64,000 nt of DNA from Melampsora larici-populina 98AG31 (lineage: Eukaryota; Basidiomycota; Pucciniomycetes; Pucciniales; Melampsoraceae). A model generated the notes under the pieces. It saw nothing but the letters and a program-made list of their open reading frames with translations. It was not told where the DNA came from and did no database searches. The position numbers were made by a program, and so were the translations under genes. This document shows, piece after piece, positions 11,785 through 27,519 of this stretch (positions are counted from its first letter, which is position 1; the number at the start of each line of letters is the position of its first letter). The stretch is from the NCBI RefSeq assembly GCF_000204055.1, contig NW_006768778.1:325536-389535 (forward strand), in the 5' to 3' direction.

Positions 11785-12270
11785 ATCTAGTCCCATTAAT
11801 TTTACCCTCGTACCCAGGTGAAGTAAATGGTGTATCAGATAGGAGATTATGTAAGTTTATGAAGTCAATGTGTGGAATTTGAGTGTCCACATTCGCATGT
11901 TTAGTACCGCAATCAGTGTCTTTTCTTGTTTTCTATCACGCATACGCTTTTCTCAATTTCATATGGACTTTGTTTTCCTTTCGTGAAAGTTTCCCAACAG
12001 ACATTTTAAGATATATACAGAAAGCGTAATACAGCATGACAAGTGAAATTACAATCAGTCACATCTCATCATTTTTTATCTCGTGATCCAAGCTTCTGAT
12101 GGCTTTGAAAACTCGATTTGTATGCAAGCATCAGACAATAGAAAGGCTGAGGATTGAATAAGACAATGTCAATGAATACATGATGGTATCTTAGTAAAGC
12201 TTTTGCAACTTTGGAATCTCAAAGCTGAAGACCAGCAAGCTTACTACATGACCCCGGATTGCTCCTTCAA
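11785..12270. other. 3' flank of glycerol kinase
   Basis: AT-rich sequence, probably the 3' UTR and spacer. No gene seen. Confidence 0.4.
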
Positions 12271-12658
12271 AGACTAGTTATCTGAAAATGTGACTTTTGA
12301 CCTCTTGCTGAAACCCGTCCCTGCCAACCAAGCTGCCAAGTATATCCTTGGCTTCACTCATAGCTCTAAGAGAAGTTTGATTGTTTGTTGAAATTGAAAA
12401 CCCAGCAAACAAATTTCCCAACGCTGAAATACATATAGTCAATGGCAGAAAGGGTCAAATCACATGAGATCAATGAGAGGATATGTACAAAGTAGAATCC
12501 AGGCACCTGCCCGGCCTTGTGCTCAGAACCGGGCATCTGCCTAGAAAATCCAGATTTACAGCCAAAATGATTCTGGGGACAAGTCTGGGCATGTGCTTGG
12601 AGTCTCCATGAAGTGTAAATCCATGGGAGCTCAAAAGTCACATTTCCAGATGACTACA
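12271..12658. mobile_element. Short inverted-repeat element (MITE-like)
   Basis: About 33 bp at 12271-12304 are repeated in inverse orientation at 12627-12658, sharing the core ATGTGACTTTTGA. The enclosed 320 bp have no open frame. The size and structure fit a small non-autonomous DNA element. No target duplication was recognised, and the family is unknown. Confidence 0.55.
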
Positions 12659-13820
12659 CCTTATCTCTGTGTCCTCTTTTTGCATGGCAATCTCCTCCAT
12701 CATTGCCTTTATCAGTGACTTCAGTCAAGTCTTCTAAATCTAAATCATCTAAAGACATCCCAGAAGTTAAACCACAGTAGATTGTTTATCACGACTATCT
12801 TCTCTTCCTTCTGTCAGGAATGATGTCTATTCCCCTACGCCTCCTTGTGCAAACCCTCTGGCAATAACTACTTTTCTTTGTCAGTGATTCAGACAGTTTC
12901 TTACGGTCCTATTGAGATCCCATCACCTCCCAAGGACACATCTCCACTCAAGGAACAGTCTTCCACCTCTGTTCCCACACCAGCAGCTAAGGCATCTCTA
13001 TCTCCTGTCCATTGATTATCACACACCCCACAAGCACCACAGTGGTATGATTTTGCATCTCAATTGAATGTAGCCGCATAATACCATCCCATGATGGCAA
13101 CCTAATCCAGAACAGTCATACCAAATGATTACAGCTTTGCAGCAACAACTGGTTTGGATCCCGTCCCACATTTTCTTATCTTTGCTGTGAATTGCTTTGT
13201 ATTTCACAGCCTTGACACTGCATTAAAAACTCTTCACACTCGTGTAGGTATGGATTTCACAGCCAACAGAGTACTTTGCAGCTGGCTAGGCATTAGTGAG
13301 GGAGGAGCAAGGGTTTTGGTCCAATTTTTCTGAATGTAAACTGTGTTGAAGTGCATGTGGTGTAGTAATATCTTTGCATCATGCACCTCAATAAGAACTC
13401 TCCAGTGTCCTATGTAAGGATAGTCCAAAGAGGAAACTATGATTTGCTTTCCTCCAAGTGTGAAATTCTTTCGCGCCTGTTTGTCAATTCTATCACACTC
13501 TTGTATGATGTACGAGGATTGTAAGCAGTCTTATTCAGACGCAAGACTACTTAAGAAGTTGGCTCTGTTACCTTACAGTTAGTGATATGAATGTATCATT
13601 CCTAGGACAAGCTGACTCTGATGAATGTTTTGATAATTACTTCCTCACGCAATCATATTCAGCGAGGACCCAAGAGACTCGCAAAACCGCAGAGCTGGGT
13701 ATGTAGAGTACACATGGCCGAAAGTGCATTTGCTTTCCTCTTCGTTTGATCTCAACAGATCAAAAGCTTAAGCACGCTAATTCAGTCCGATTTGAATTGA
13801 GATACAATGTCATGTCCACT
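12659..13820. other. Intergenic, no gene recognised
   Basis: Low-complexity, CpG-poor sequence with no supportable reading frame. It may be an old retroelement fragment, but no domain was recognised. Confidence 0.4.
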
Positions 13821-15349
13821 TTAGCTTGAAGAGTTTGCTGTTATCGGAGCTTGGTCCTCGCAGTCAGTCCAGGAAGAGGTATTCCGAGAATTTCCGAGAT
13901 CAAAGGCCGTCATGTTTTCAAGCACTTCTCGTGCCTTCAAGCCTCTCTTAGTCAGCACCTTTTGAAGCTCCTCTCGACCTTTGGCAGAAGCAAAGTATTC
14001 GTCCAAATTTTCATTTTGAAGTTGATGACCTTCAGTTGTTCGGATTCGTTGTTTCTCTAACTCCAAAGCCATGTGCCATTGTTGAGATTTAGGGCTTCGT
14101 CCACGTTTAGCTTGGAATTTATCTAGGAAATCGATCCTATCTTGGATTGCTCGACGACGTTCAGAGACTGTCACTTTGATGTTCCGCATAGAGAATTGAA
14201 CCTAAGGGCCGAAAGAATGAAGTGAGAAAGATGAGGTCAGATGAGCTAAGGTATTCTAGCGAATATAGCCCCTATTTGAAACTCACCGCTTTCAATTGGC
14301 TTTTGATTGTGGACAATGGTTCGCCAGGATTGGCAGGATCGACAAGTTTGCCAAATGTCCTTTTGGCTTCGGTACGTTGAACCAAGAGTAAGTTACGTTC
14401 TTTCAACAGAACGTACCACAAAACTTGAAGATCTTGAAAAGATTTCCGACGCAATTGTGCAACAGACCAGAAATGATCTGAGATGATCACAAGATAAATG
14501 AGAAGTATCAATAAGTAACGACCCCAAGATGTGCTATATAAATACAAGCACCAGAAGCACTCAACAAGTAGAATCAGTGACCGAACTATTCTCCATAGTC
14601 GAACCGCCCCTAAAAAAGTCATAAAGTGGACTTCGAAAGTTTTTTTCGTAATCCCAAAAGCTAGCGTCCTGTGATTGATCTTCTGATGCTGAAGCAGGCT
14701 GACTAAGCAGTTCTTGACGTCGTTTTTCATGAGCAAAAGCACTTTTTCGTAAAAGGGCAAGGGCTTGTCTTTGCGGGTATGAATATATCGGGTTACTCTC
14801 TCGACCATACTCATGTACAAGAGTAGGTGCACCACGGTTCCATTCTCTGGATGGAAGACTCCAACCTTTGCTCGGAGGTGGTGGCCCGTTGTCTGATTTG
14901 ATTGGGTCTGTGAACGTGGGATCTTTTGATCGACGAGCCACAAATCGCTCGTCTTCTCTTTGAACATGTTCTTCTTCTTTAAGCTTGAAAAACTTGCGTC
15001 GTTTCTCTGCAACCCAATCTACTTTTGAATGCTCATATTTTCCTGTGATACCATCTCGTCGACGGAGTACGTTTGCACTAGAATCCAATTTCCAAGCAAA
15101 CTCATCGGAATTCGCTCTAGATTTGAAACCTAAAAGTTTACGACGTGAAGTGGTAGTACGAGTAGGTTCATCGGGAGAGATCTTGAAAGAAGGGACTGAA
15201 GGATGAATGGGAGGTTTCGGTCGATTACGTTCACGTGAACGTCTAGCAAGAAGTGGTGAAGCAGAATGAAAGTGACGAGGTAGTGAATAGTTTGTAGATT
15301 CGAGTAAGAATGGCTGAAGTGGTTTTGAGAATGAGAATCGGAATGACAT
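13821..15349 (-). CDS. MRPL4: Mitochondrial large-subunit ribosomal protein uL29m (MRPL4/MRP-L47 family)
   Basis: Three exons on the minus strand, 15349-14605, 14477-14287 and 14201-13821, encode 438 residues. The protein is a component of the mitochondrial 54S ribosomal subunit near the exit tunnel. The diagnostic region is [20 protein letters not shown], then [11 protein letters not shown], then an [15 protein letters not shown] helix, all around residues 248-325. This matches the MRP-L47 domain. The N-terminus is basic with an [10 protein letters not shown] segment, fitting a mitochondrial presequence. The long linker before the domain is rich in Arg, Lys and Pro. The start codon is 325 bp from that of the divergent polymerase gene. 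The phase of both introns is consistent; the first 5' splice site (GTTCGA) is weak. Confidence 0.87.
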
Positions 15350-15674
15350 TGCTGAGCTGAGTTGAGTTGAGTTGAGTTAATGAAAATCCAAACCTGAAAG
15401 AATAGGAAAGAATTCTCTGTCGATCGATGGTTCACTAGAACTCGATATAAAGATTTCTCTAAGAATAAAAGCTTTATATCCGAACTAGACATGTAACTTT
15501 CTTGTTTCAATCAATCGAAAACTTCAAAATTTGACCATCACCTGATCAAATAACTCCGATGAAATTCTTTTAGCTCCGGAAACACTTCCTCAAGTTTTAA
15601 AATTCTGGCTTCTCTATCTTCGTCTCGATATCAGATTGGAACGCAAGCTTTTGGGCACTTCACGGGTTCACAAG
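15350..15674. promoter_or_regulatory. Divergent promoter region between uL29m and RPC1
   Basis: A 325-bp spacer lies between two start codons on opposite strands. No TATA box or named operator was recognised. Both genes serve the translation machinery, so shared regulation is plausible but not shown. Confidence 0.45.
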
Positions 15675-21410
<5,736 letters not shown>

Positions 21411-21540
21411 GAAAAGCAAAAGCAAAAGATTTTAGATTTATGTATTTGAGTATTAAGCTGCATACATCATATATACCAATGTGAATTAGACAACAGTTGA
21501 GTTTTGGGTCAAGATTTGAAATGATAACATAGGTTAAAGG

Positions 21541-22102
21541 TCTTAAGCCATTCTTCCGACGCGGCCACGTCCGCTCTCAAAGAGGGGCTTATGGCTAAAA
21601 CCCCGGGTTTACCCTGAGCACAGCAGGATTTTCAAGCACTTTGACTTGAAATCCCATTGTGAGGGCTCTAGACATTTTGTAACCTCACAAAAAATTGAAC
21701 AGATCTTCTTATAAGCCTTGTGCATATGCTTGTGCCATCATTAACACCACTTTATTTGAGCAAAGTGACACAGTCAAGCTGTTGAGTTCTTGCAAATCTG
21801 GCTCCTATTCAATATACATGTATACATGTGTGCTTAGCCCATTCAAGATTACTTGATCTCGGAGTCTGATTTCCTTGCAATCCGCAACTGTTGACATGCT
21901 AAGTGTTAAAAGGAGACACAGGACCTTGAGGAAGCTCTTCTGATTCTTTTGTGAGGTTTCATGATGTTTGGAGTCCTAACATTGGGGATTCAAGCAAATG
22001 AGCTTGAAAATATTGCTGTGCTCAGGCCAAACCCGGGGTTTAAGTCATCAGCCGCTCTTCAAGAGCAGATGTGGCCGTGTTGGGAGAGGAGCTTATTTAA
22101 GC
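21541..22102. mobile_element. Foldback DNA element with ~80-bp inverted ends
   Basis: Sequence 21541-21625 is repeated in inverse orientation at about 22022-22102. Shared blocks are CGGCCAC, AAACCCCGGGTTT and CTGAG. The ends differ by roughly one base in five, so the insertion is old. No transposase is present. It sits about 130 bp after the RPC1 stop. Confidence 0.65.
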
Positions 22103-23925
22103 TTGTGCTAAACCAGACTTTTGCCAAAGTGTCATCACTACAACACTTGGCTTACCCTCATGTTGCTGACTCTTCCTGGTACTGCTGCTCTTTACCAGCA
22201 AATCGCTGTCCTTGAGCAACATACAATGCCTCCTTCCCTTTGACCTGTGGCCTCTGGCAGCTTCCAAGAGATGCAAATGAGCATTAGCAACCAGTCCATT
22301 GACAACAGTCCAAGCGTCCTCACTGAGGAGGCCTTGGACATACTCAACAAGGTTGAAGGTGTGTTCTGTTTGAAGCAGGAGGAACTCAAAGAATTTTGCA
22401 AGCTCCTCTGCTTGATTCACGCCAAATCACCTTTGGGTAATATTCCTAGCACTCTCAACAATCATAGTGCTCAGCAACTCCACAACATTAGGACCAAGGC
22501 CTCCAAGTTCTTGTCGCACTTTTGGGTATTTAATAGTACTAACAAATCTGGAAAGTAGCAAAGGGGCTAGAAGGTGGGTCAATGAATGTTACTTGTTCAC
22601 CCAATTCCTCTACATGACAATCTATTGCATCTTCACCTTGTTCCTTTCACCATCATTTCTCTCAAATTCTCCTTTTTTATCAGCCTTTTCAACTTCTCTT
22701 CTCATCTAGTTTTCCCCAATTATTCATCTTCCAATTTTACAAATGTATCTTGCTTTGCTCACACTGATTTACAGCAGTTTTGAGAAAATTGCCACCCAAC
22801 TTGATTTTTTCTTCTTCTCTTTTTAAGGTTTCATAAACATTCACAACATAGATTCTATGTAAGAGCAGTTGCAGTCAACTTATTAAGTGCAAACTTCATG
22901 ATGTGCTTAAGGTAACATCAAAGTTTATAGATTGTATAGCATGTAGTACACCTTTCAAGTCTCTCTTCTACATTTCCAATCATCTTCACCAGCTCTCCAA
23001 TTATCCATATGGATGAAACTAATCGGTTGAGCTGAGATGCAAAGTCTGGCCAGAGGTATTGTAAGTGAAGAGCAATGAATGAAGGTTTTCCTGTCTGGGT
23101 GCAGGGATGTGCATTGTGATGCTGAGCTTTAGTTGCAATCATACAAAGAAAAGGCTGTGCATTTCAAATTTTTGACTTGTTGATCCTTAAACCTGACCTT
23201 CAAATTTGAAGGTTGGATCCAACAATTTGAACCATCCAAAAATCACATGTCAATGCCGCATGTGAAAACTTGTTGTAGATTCATCAATTTTCCCCCACAA
23301 TATGCAATTTCAAAGCCTTTTTAAGCCTTACCACTGCTGACCTTGCCTTGACTTTCTTCTTGTTTGTTGGAATCAAAACTCGTAAAACATCATCAATTCA
23401 AGCACTATAGCAGCTGATTTCACACTTTAATACAACCCAACCAACAAGCCCATCTTCACCACTTTTGGGTTCATTAATTGATTGAAAGAGGACAACAGTT
23501 TGAGTGAAACTGAAAAATAATTTACTATACAATTTATTTTCTTTACCCATTGACTATCACCATCAACCATTGACTATCACCATCAGCCATCAAACATCAC
23601 CATCAACCATCAACTATCACCATCAGCATTAATATCAAAGATACTCATTCACCTAATCAACTTCAACTTCAACTTTTCATTTCTATCCTATCTTATCCTA
23701 TCCTATATGTTGCCAACTGCAAGTCATCTATCAGATTATCATTTATTAAATCATTTACATAACCACCATCTCAAATTGACTTCAGTTGATCAAATCTCTT
23801 CAAACACTTCACATTCCAATTCAAATGAAATTGATAATGTGCTGGATGATGATCATCAAGAACTTATCATCTGGAAATACTGCAAATCAAGAACTTCAAA
23901 AACCAAATCAGGAGCAATTCAAGAA
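22103..23925. other. Intergenic region left of the Harbinger element
   Basis: Contains an open frame at 22247-22558 (103 codons, no recognised domain) that could be a transposon fragment. It also holds the minisatellite at 23543-23640 and a His/Ser/Asn-rich open frame beginning at 23707 that runs into the transposon. No convincing gene was found. Confidence 0.4.
23543..23640. repeat. Minisatellite, ~21-bp unit (CCATCAACCATTGACTATCA)
   Basis: Four to five imperfect copies of a unit close to CACCATCAACCATTGACTAT follow one another. Copies differ by single bases such as CAGCC for CAACC. Confidence 0.75.
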
Positions 23926-24147
23926 GGTTACGTTCGGCTCCAGTTTAACGCATTAAGGAACATCAAGTTGCTGTGCATTTTGTTATCGCAAAAAGCGATA
24001 AATTGGTTTTTTTCTCTTTTTCACGTTTTTTTGTTAAATGTACCTTATAATGCAAAAAGTGTTCGGCGATGAAGTTGATTGAATTTGATCAACTTCAATC
24101 ATCGAACTTGATCCATCACAAATCCTGTTGACCACAATCCTGAAATC

Positions 24148-25454
24148 ATGTCAGACAACGATGAAACTTCTTCCGATGAAGACCAATGGAATTCATCCTC
24201 ATCATCGTCTTCAGCTTCATCATCGGACAGTGATGATGAAGTCCTTGCACTGCTCATCGGTGCTGCTCAAGACCGAATTGAGCTAGCGAACCGTCCAAAA
24301 ATCCCCTGCCGAACTTCAGCACTTACCGGTGCCATGTATGCAAGGGAGGTTTATGAAGGCAGCCCAGTCCGCTTCCGAGAAGTGTGTAGAATGAACAAAG
24401 TGGCCTTTAAAGGCCTAATGCGACACCTTGAACCATATCTCGAAGATTCGATCCACCTCAGTTGCACCGAACAAGTGATGATATTCTTATTCCTTTTTGG
24501 ACACGCTGGCGCCAATCGTCTTGCCGGGGAACGATTCCAACACTCTGGAGATACCATCTCGAGGTATTATAACAAGGTACTCTTGTATCTTGAGGATCTA
24601 GAGGCTCGAATAATCAACCAACCACACCCGGGAACTCCAGTTCCAGAGGCTATCAGCGGGTCTCGAGTGACTTTTCCGTGGTTTCGAGGCTGTGTTGGAG
24701 CCATCGACGGAACACATATCCAAGCAATTGTTCCCGAGGCTGATCAGGCTCCTTATCGTAACCACAAAGGCACATTCAGTCAAAATGTCCTCGCTGCCTG
24801 TGATTTCGAAGGAAATTTCTCTTTCATCCTTGCTGGATTTGAAGGACGAGCACACGATAGCCGTGTTCTAGAGGTAGCACGAAGGGATGGCCGCTTCCTT
24901 GTACCACCAGGTAAGCATATGTAATCCGTGATTGATCATTAGAAAGTTTCAGATAGTTTCTAATGATCAATTCTTCAGGTCGATATTACCTCGCAGATGC
25001 TGGATTCACCAACCAAGTAGGCTTTTTAGCGCCTTACCGAGCCACCCGTTATCATCTAAAGCAATGGAGTATTGGTGGACGCCGCCCTCGAGACTACAAA
25101 GAGCTCTTCAACTTACGACATTCGAGTCTGCGTAACGTAATTGAACGGCTCTTTGGAGTATGGAAGATTCGCTTCAATACTCTGGTACATATGCAAAGAT
25201 TCCCTGTTGAAAGACAGGCTTCGCTGGTTGTTGCCCTAGCAGTCCTTCACAATATAATCCGACAATGTGGCGAGGATAATTTCTTTGATGAGTATGATCA
25301 ACAAGAAAGGGCAAGACAACTTACTTGGGATGAAGCTCGAATAGTGGCTTACCGTGCACCAACAGCTGCGGAGCGGGCTAATGCTACTGAAGACCGTGAT
25401 GTCTTAGCTCAGGAAATGTGGGATGATTATCAATTACATCCACATCGCATTTAG
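24148..25454 (+). CDS. PIF/Harbinger-type DDE transposase
   Basis: Two exons, 24148-24910 and 24979-25454, encode 412 residues. The enzyme would excise and reinsert the surrounding element in the nucleus. The acidic, Ser-rich N-terminus (1-35) is followed by a helical region with YAREVYEGSPVRFREVCRM and then the DDE domain. Catalytic residues are Asp187 in GAIDGTH, Asp261 in YYLADAGF and Glu310 in NVIERLFG, with 48 residues between the last two, as in PIF/Harbinger DD(47-48)E enzymes. The length is normal and no stop or frameshift is present. The single 68-bp intron contains a long inverted repeat. The partner gene follows on the opposite strand 219 bp downstream. Confidence 0.92.
24931..24976. 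repeat. Hairpin inside the transposase intron
   Basis: TTGATCATTAGAAA near the 5' splice site pairs perfectly with TTTCTAATGATCAA near the 3' splice site, leaving an 11-base loop. In RNA this 14-bp stem would bring the two splice sites together. Confidence 0.75.
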
Positions 25455-25673
25455 GCAAACTCAAACCATTATGCACTGAATAACATATTTATTTCAAACT
25501 AGGACAAGGGATAAGAAAAATCACAACTTTGAGAATCTACAATAACTTTAACAATGTAGAATAGCATAAGAACAATAGTAGTTTAAATACAATAGCATTT
25601 AAGCAAAATAGTATTTTGTAATGATAAATTTGTAATGATAAATTTGTAATGATAAATTTGATTTTGATCGATC

Positions 25674-27080
25674 TCATTGATTTTGATCTTTCTTCTTCTC
25701 TTCATCAATTGTCTCTTGCAAATATGCAAAACAAAGATCATCTTCTAATTCTAAAAAGAATTCGGCATTTTCTTCGTTTCTTAAGATCTTAGCTGCAGCC
25801 ATACGATCGGAGACAGCTGGGAATTTCTCTTGACTGTGTTCTTTGAAGCGAGCCATAGCCTGAGGTTGATATCGTTGAGGAGGTGGAGGGTGGAGAGCTT
25901 CTCTCTTGATTCGAGCTGCTTCGACAAGTGCATCAGCGCGGGCATCAGCTCGGGCATCCTTTCGATTTTCTTTTTCAATTAAAGCTTGAGTCTTGAGGGT
26001 CGAATTTTCAGTGACTAGCTTGAGTGAGCTTGCCAAGTTCACTGGAGGCTTATAAGATCCACTCGGCTTGGAAGAGGATGTGTTGGTGGGTTTGGGGATG
26101 GTAGCATCCGAAGTGAAAGGCTTTTTTGCAGCCGAAGGAGCTGTCTTTGCTCTAGCTGACGAGTTCGACAGTATGGGAGGATTGGCAGGCCTGGGTGGAA
26201 GTGGTGGTGGTGGTGGTGGTGGGAGTGTATCGTCTGCATCAGATGAGTCACCTGTATTGAAATAACAGAATAGGTGAACAAGAAAGAACATTTCAATGGT
26301 AAACTGAAAGGAAATGCACTTACCCGCCAATTCAACTACTTTCTTTTTTCCTTTATCACCTCGATCAATAGGCTCTTCGTCGTCATTGCTGTTGTCAAGC
26401 ACCTCCTCTGAGGCAGTTAGTGAATACTTTTGTTTTCGATTCTGGGTACTGGTGCCTGTTCGATTTGCACCAGAAAGCGGAGTTGAACCTAGAAGAAGAT
26501 CCATGGCCTTGTAGAAATCGAATCCATGATCTTTGAAGATATGCGATCCTTTGTGTCCCTGCAATACATTATAGTGTAAATATAAATGAATCAGAGAACA
26601 GATCAAGTTGAGATGACCTACAGCAACCCAACCGGCCCAGAATTCTTCATCTCCATCAACAGTGTCTTTTTCTACACTCCAGCCCAAACCTGATCCTTCT
26701 TTAAGCTCGCGCATCAAACCATAATGTCGCTTGAGCTGTATAGAAGGATGAAAACACAAAATCAGCTGATGTACAGGTTCGAGTTCATTTGACATGAAAT
26801 CAAAAGAAGTGACAATATGAATCTGAGTGATGAAATAGACCGAAGTGAAAATGCTTACTGTACCATAGTGATTCTTTTCTTGAGTGATGTCACGGTCAAT
26901 TTCATGAGTATCATTCAACTCTTTGACAGCTTTTCCCCAAACAGTTGGCGGAAAGTTGTTGTTGGATCTATCGTTGTCATGACTCAAGTCTAGAAGGGAG
27001 TTGAGTAAGGTGTGTGTTTGGGCTTCGGTCCACTTAGCTTGAGGCTTTGCAGGCTGTGAGCTAGACTTTGGTCGACCCAT
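25674..27080 (-). CDS. Myb/SANT-like DNA-binding partner protein of the Harbinger element
   Basis: Four exons on the minus strand, 27080-26859, 26735-26622, 26558-26324 and 26251-25674, encode 382 residues. In Harbinger elements a second protein with a Myb/SANT-like trihelix binds the transposon ends and helps import the transposase. Here the AKWTEAQTHTLLNSLLD start, the NHYGTLKRHYGLMRELKEGSGLGW block and the GSHIFKDHGFDFYKAMDLLLG block fit the Myb/SANT-like DNA-binding domain of plant and fungal transposons (residues about 15-150). A Pro-rich stretch, DDTLPPPPPPPLPPRP, and a charged C-terminal coiled region follow. The unspliced frame is also open, because intron lengths are compatible, so intron retention would not truncate it. 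The start at MGRPKSS was chosen because upstream sequence is low complexity. Confidence 0.82.
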   Translation of the reverse strand: MGRPKSSSQPAKPQAKWTEAQTHTLLNSLLDLSHDNDRSNNNFPPTVWGKAVKELNDTHEIDRDITQEKNHYGTVSIFTSVYFITQIHIVTSFDFMSNELEPVHQLILCFHPSIQLKRHYGLMRELKEGSGLGWSVEKDTVDGDEEFWAGWVAVGHLNLICSLIHLYLHYNVLQGHKGSHIFKDHGFDFYKAMDLLLGSTPLSGANRTGTSTQNRKQKYSLTASEEVLDNSNDDEEPIDRGDKGKKKVVELAGKCISFQFTIEMFFLVHLFCYFNTGDSSDADDTLPPPPPPPLPPRPANPPILSNSSARAKTAPSAAKKPFTSDATIPKPTNTSSSKPSGSYKPPVNLASSLKLVTENSTLKTQALIEKENRKDARADARADALVEAARIKREALHPPPPQRYQPQAMARFKEHSQEKFPAVSDRMAAAKILRNEENAEFFLELEDDLCFAYLQETIDEEKKKDQNQ

Positions 27081-27519
27081 TGATCTCGAGTGATTGATTG
27101 ATCTCGAGTGATTGATTGAGGAGTTTGAAAACCGAATCCAAAAGGTGAGTGGTGAAAAGTGGTGAAAGGGAAGGGTCGAGTGGTGAAAGGGTGAAGTCGT
27201 ACAAAGGTTGAGATTTGGAAAAAAAAGGAGAAGTACGATTTTACCTAAGGGAGGACCGATGAACGATGCGGAGTACAAAGGTCGGGGCCAGTTTCCAGCT
27301 GGATCAAAAGGGGATAATGTACCTTTTCAGCGAAATAATCGACTGTAGAGTCGATTATTTTTAAATCACGTTTTGGTACATTATTGGCAGTTTAAGCTGA
27401 TTAAAATTCTGCATTAAAACTCTGCCGAACAACATTTTTTTAATGTGCATTAAATTAAAATTTTAATGTACATTATCGGTTTAAGGTGCATTAAAATGCA
27501 CCAGCCGAACATAACCGAA

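Larger units (their letters stand above)
23926..27516. mobile_element. Complete PIF/Harbinger-like transposon
   Basis: The element is 3591 bp long. The left end GGTTACGTTCGGCT and the inverted right end GGTTATGTTCGGCT match at 13 of 14 bases. Both sides are flanked by GAA (23923-23925 and 27517-27519), a 3-bp target duplication. Further TGTTCGG and GCATTAA motifs recur just inside both ends. It contains exactly the two convergent genes expected of PIF/Harbinger elements: a DDE transposase and a Myb/SANT-like protein. Both are intact. Removing the element would rejoin an open frame that starts at 23707. Confidence 0.85.

Noticed and set aside
22247..22558. 103-codon frame as a gene.
   Set aside because: No domain, no flanking signals, and it lies in decayed repeat DNA; mentioned only as a possible fragment.
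26068..26265. Plus-strand frame with a poly-Gly run.
   Set aside because: It is the antisense shadow of the poly-Pro segment of the Myb/SANT-like gene.
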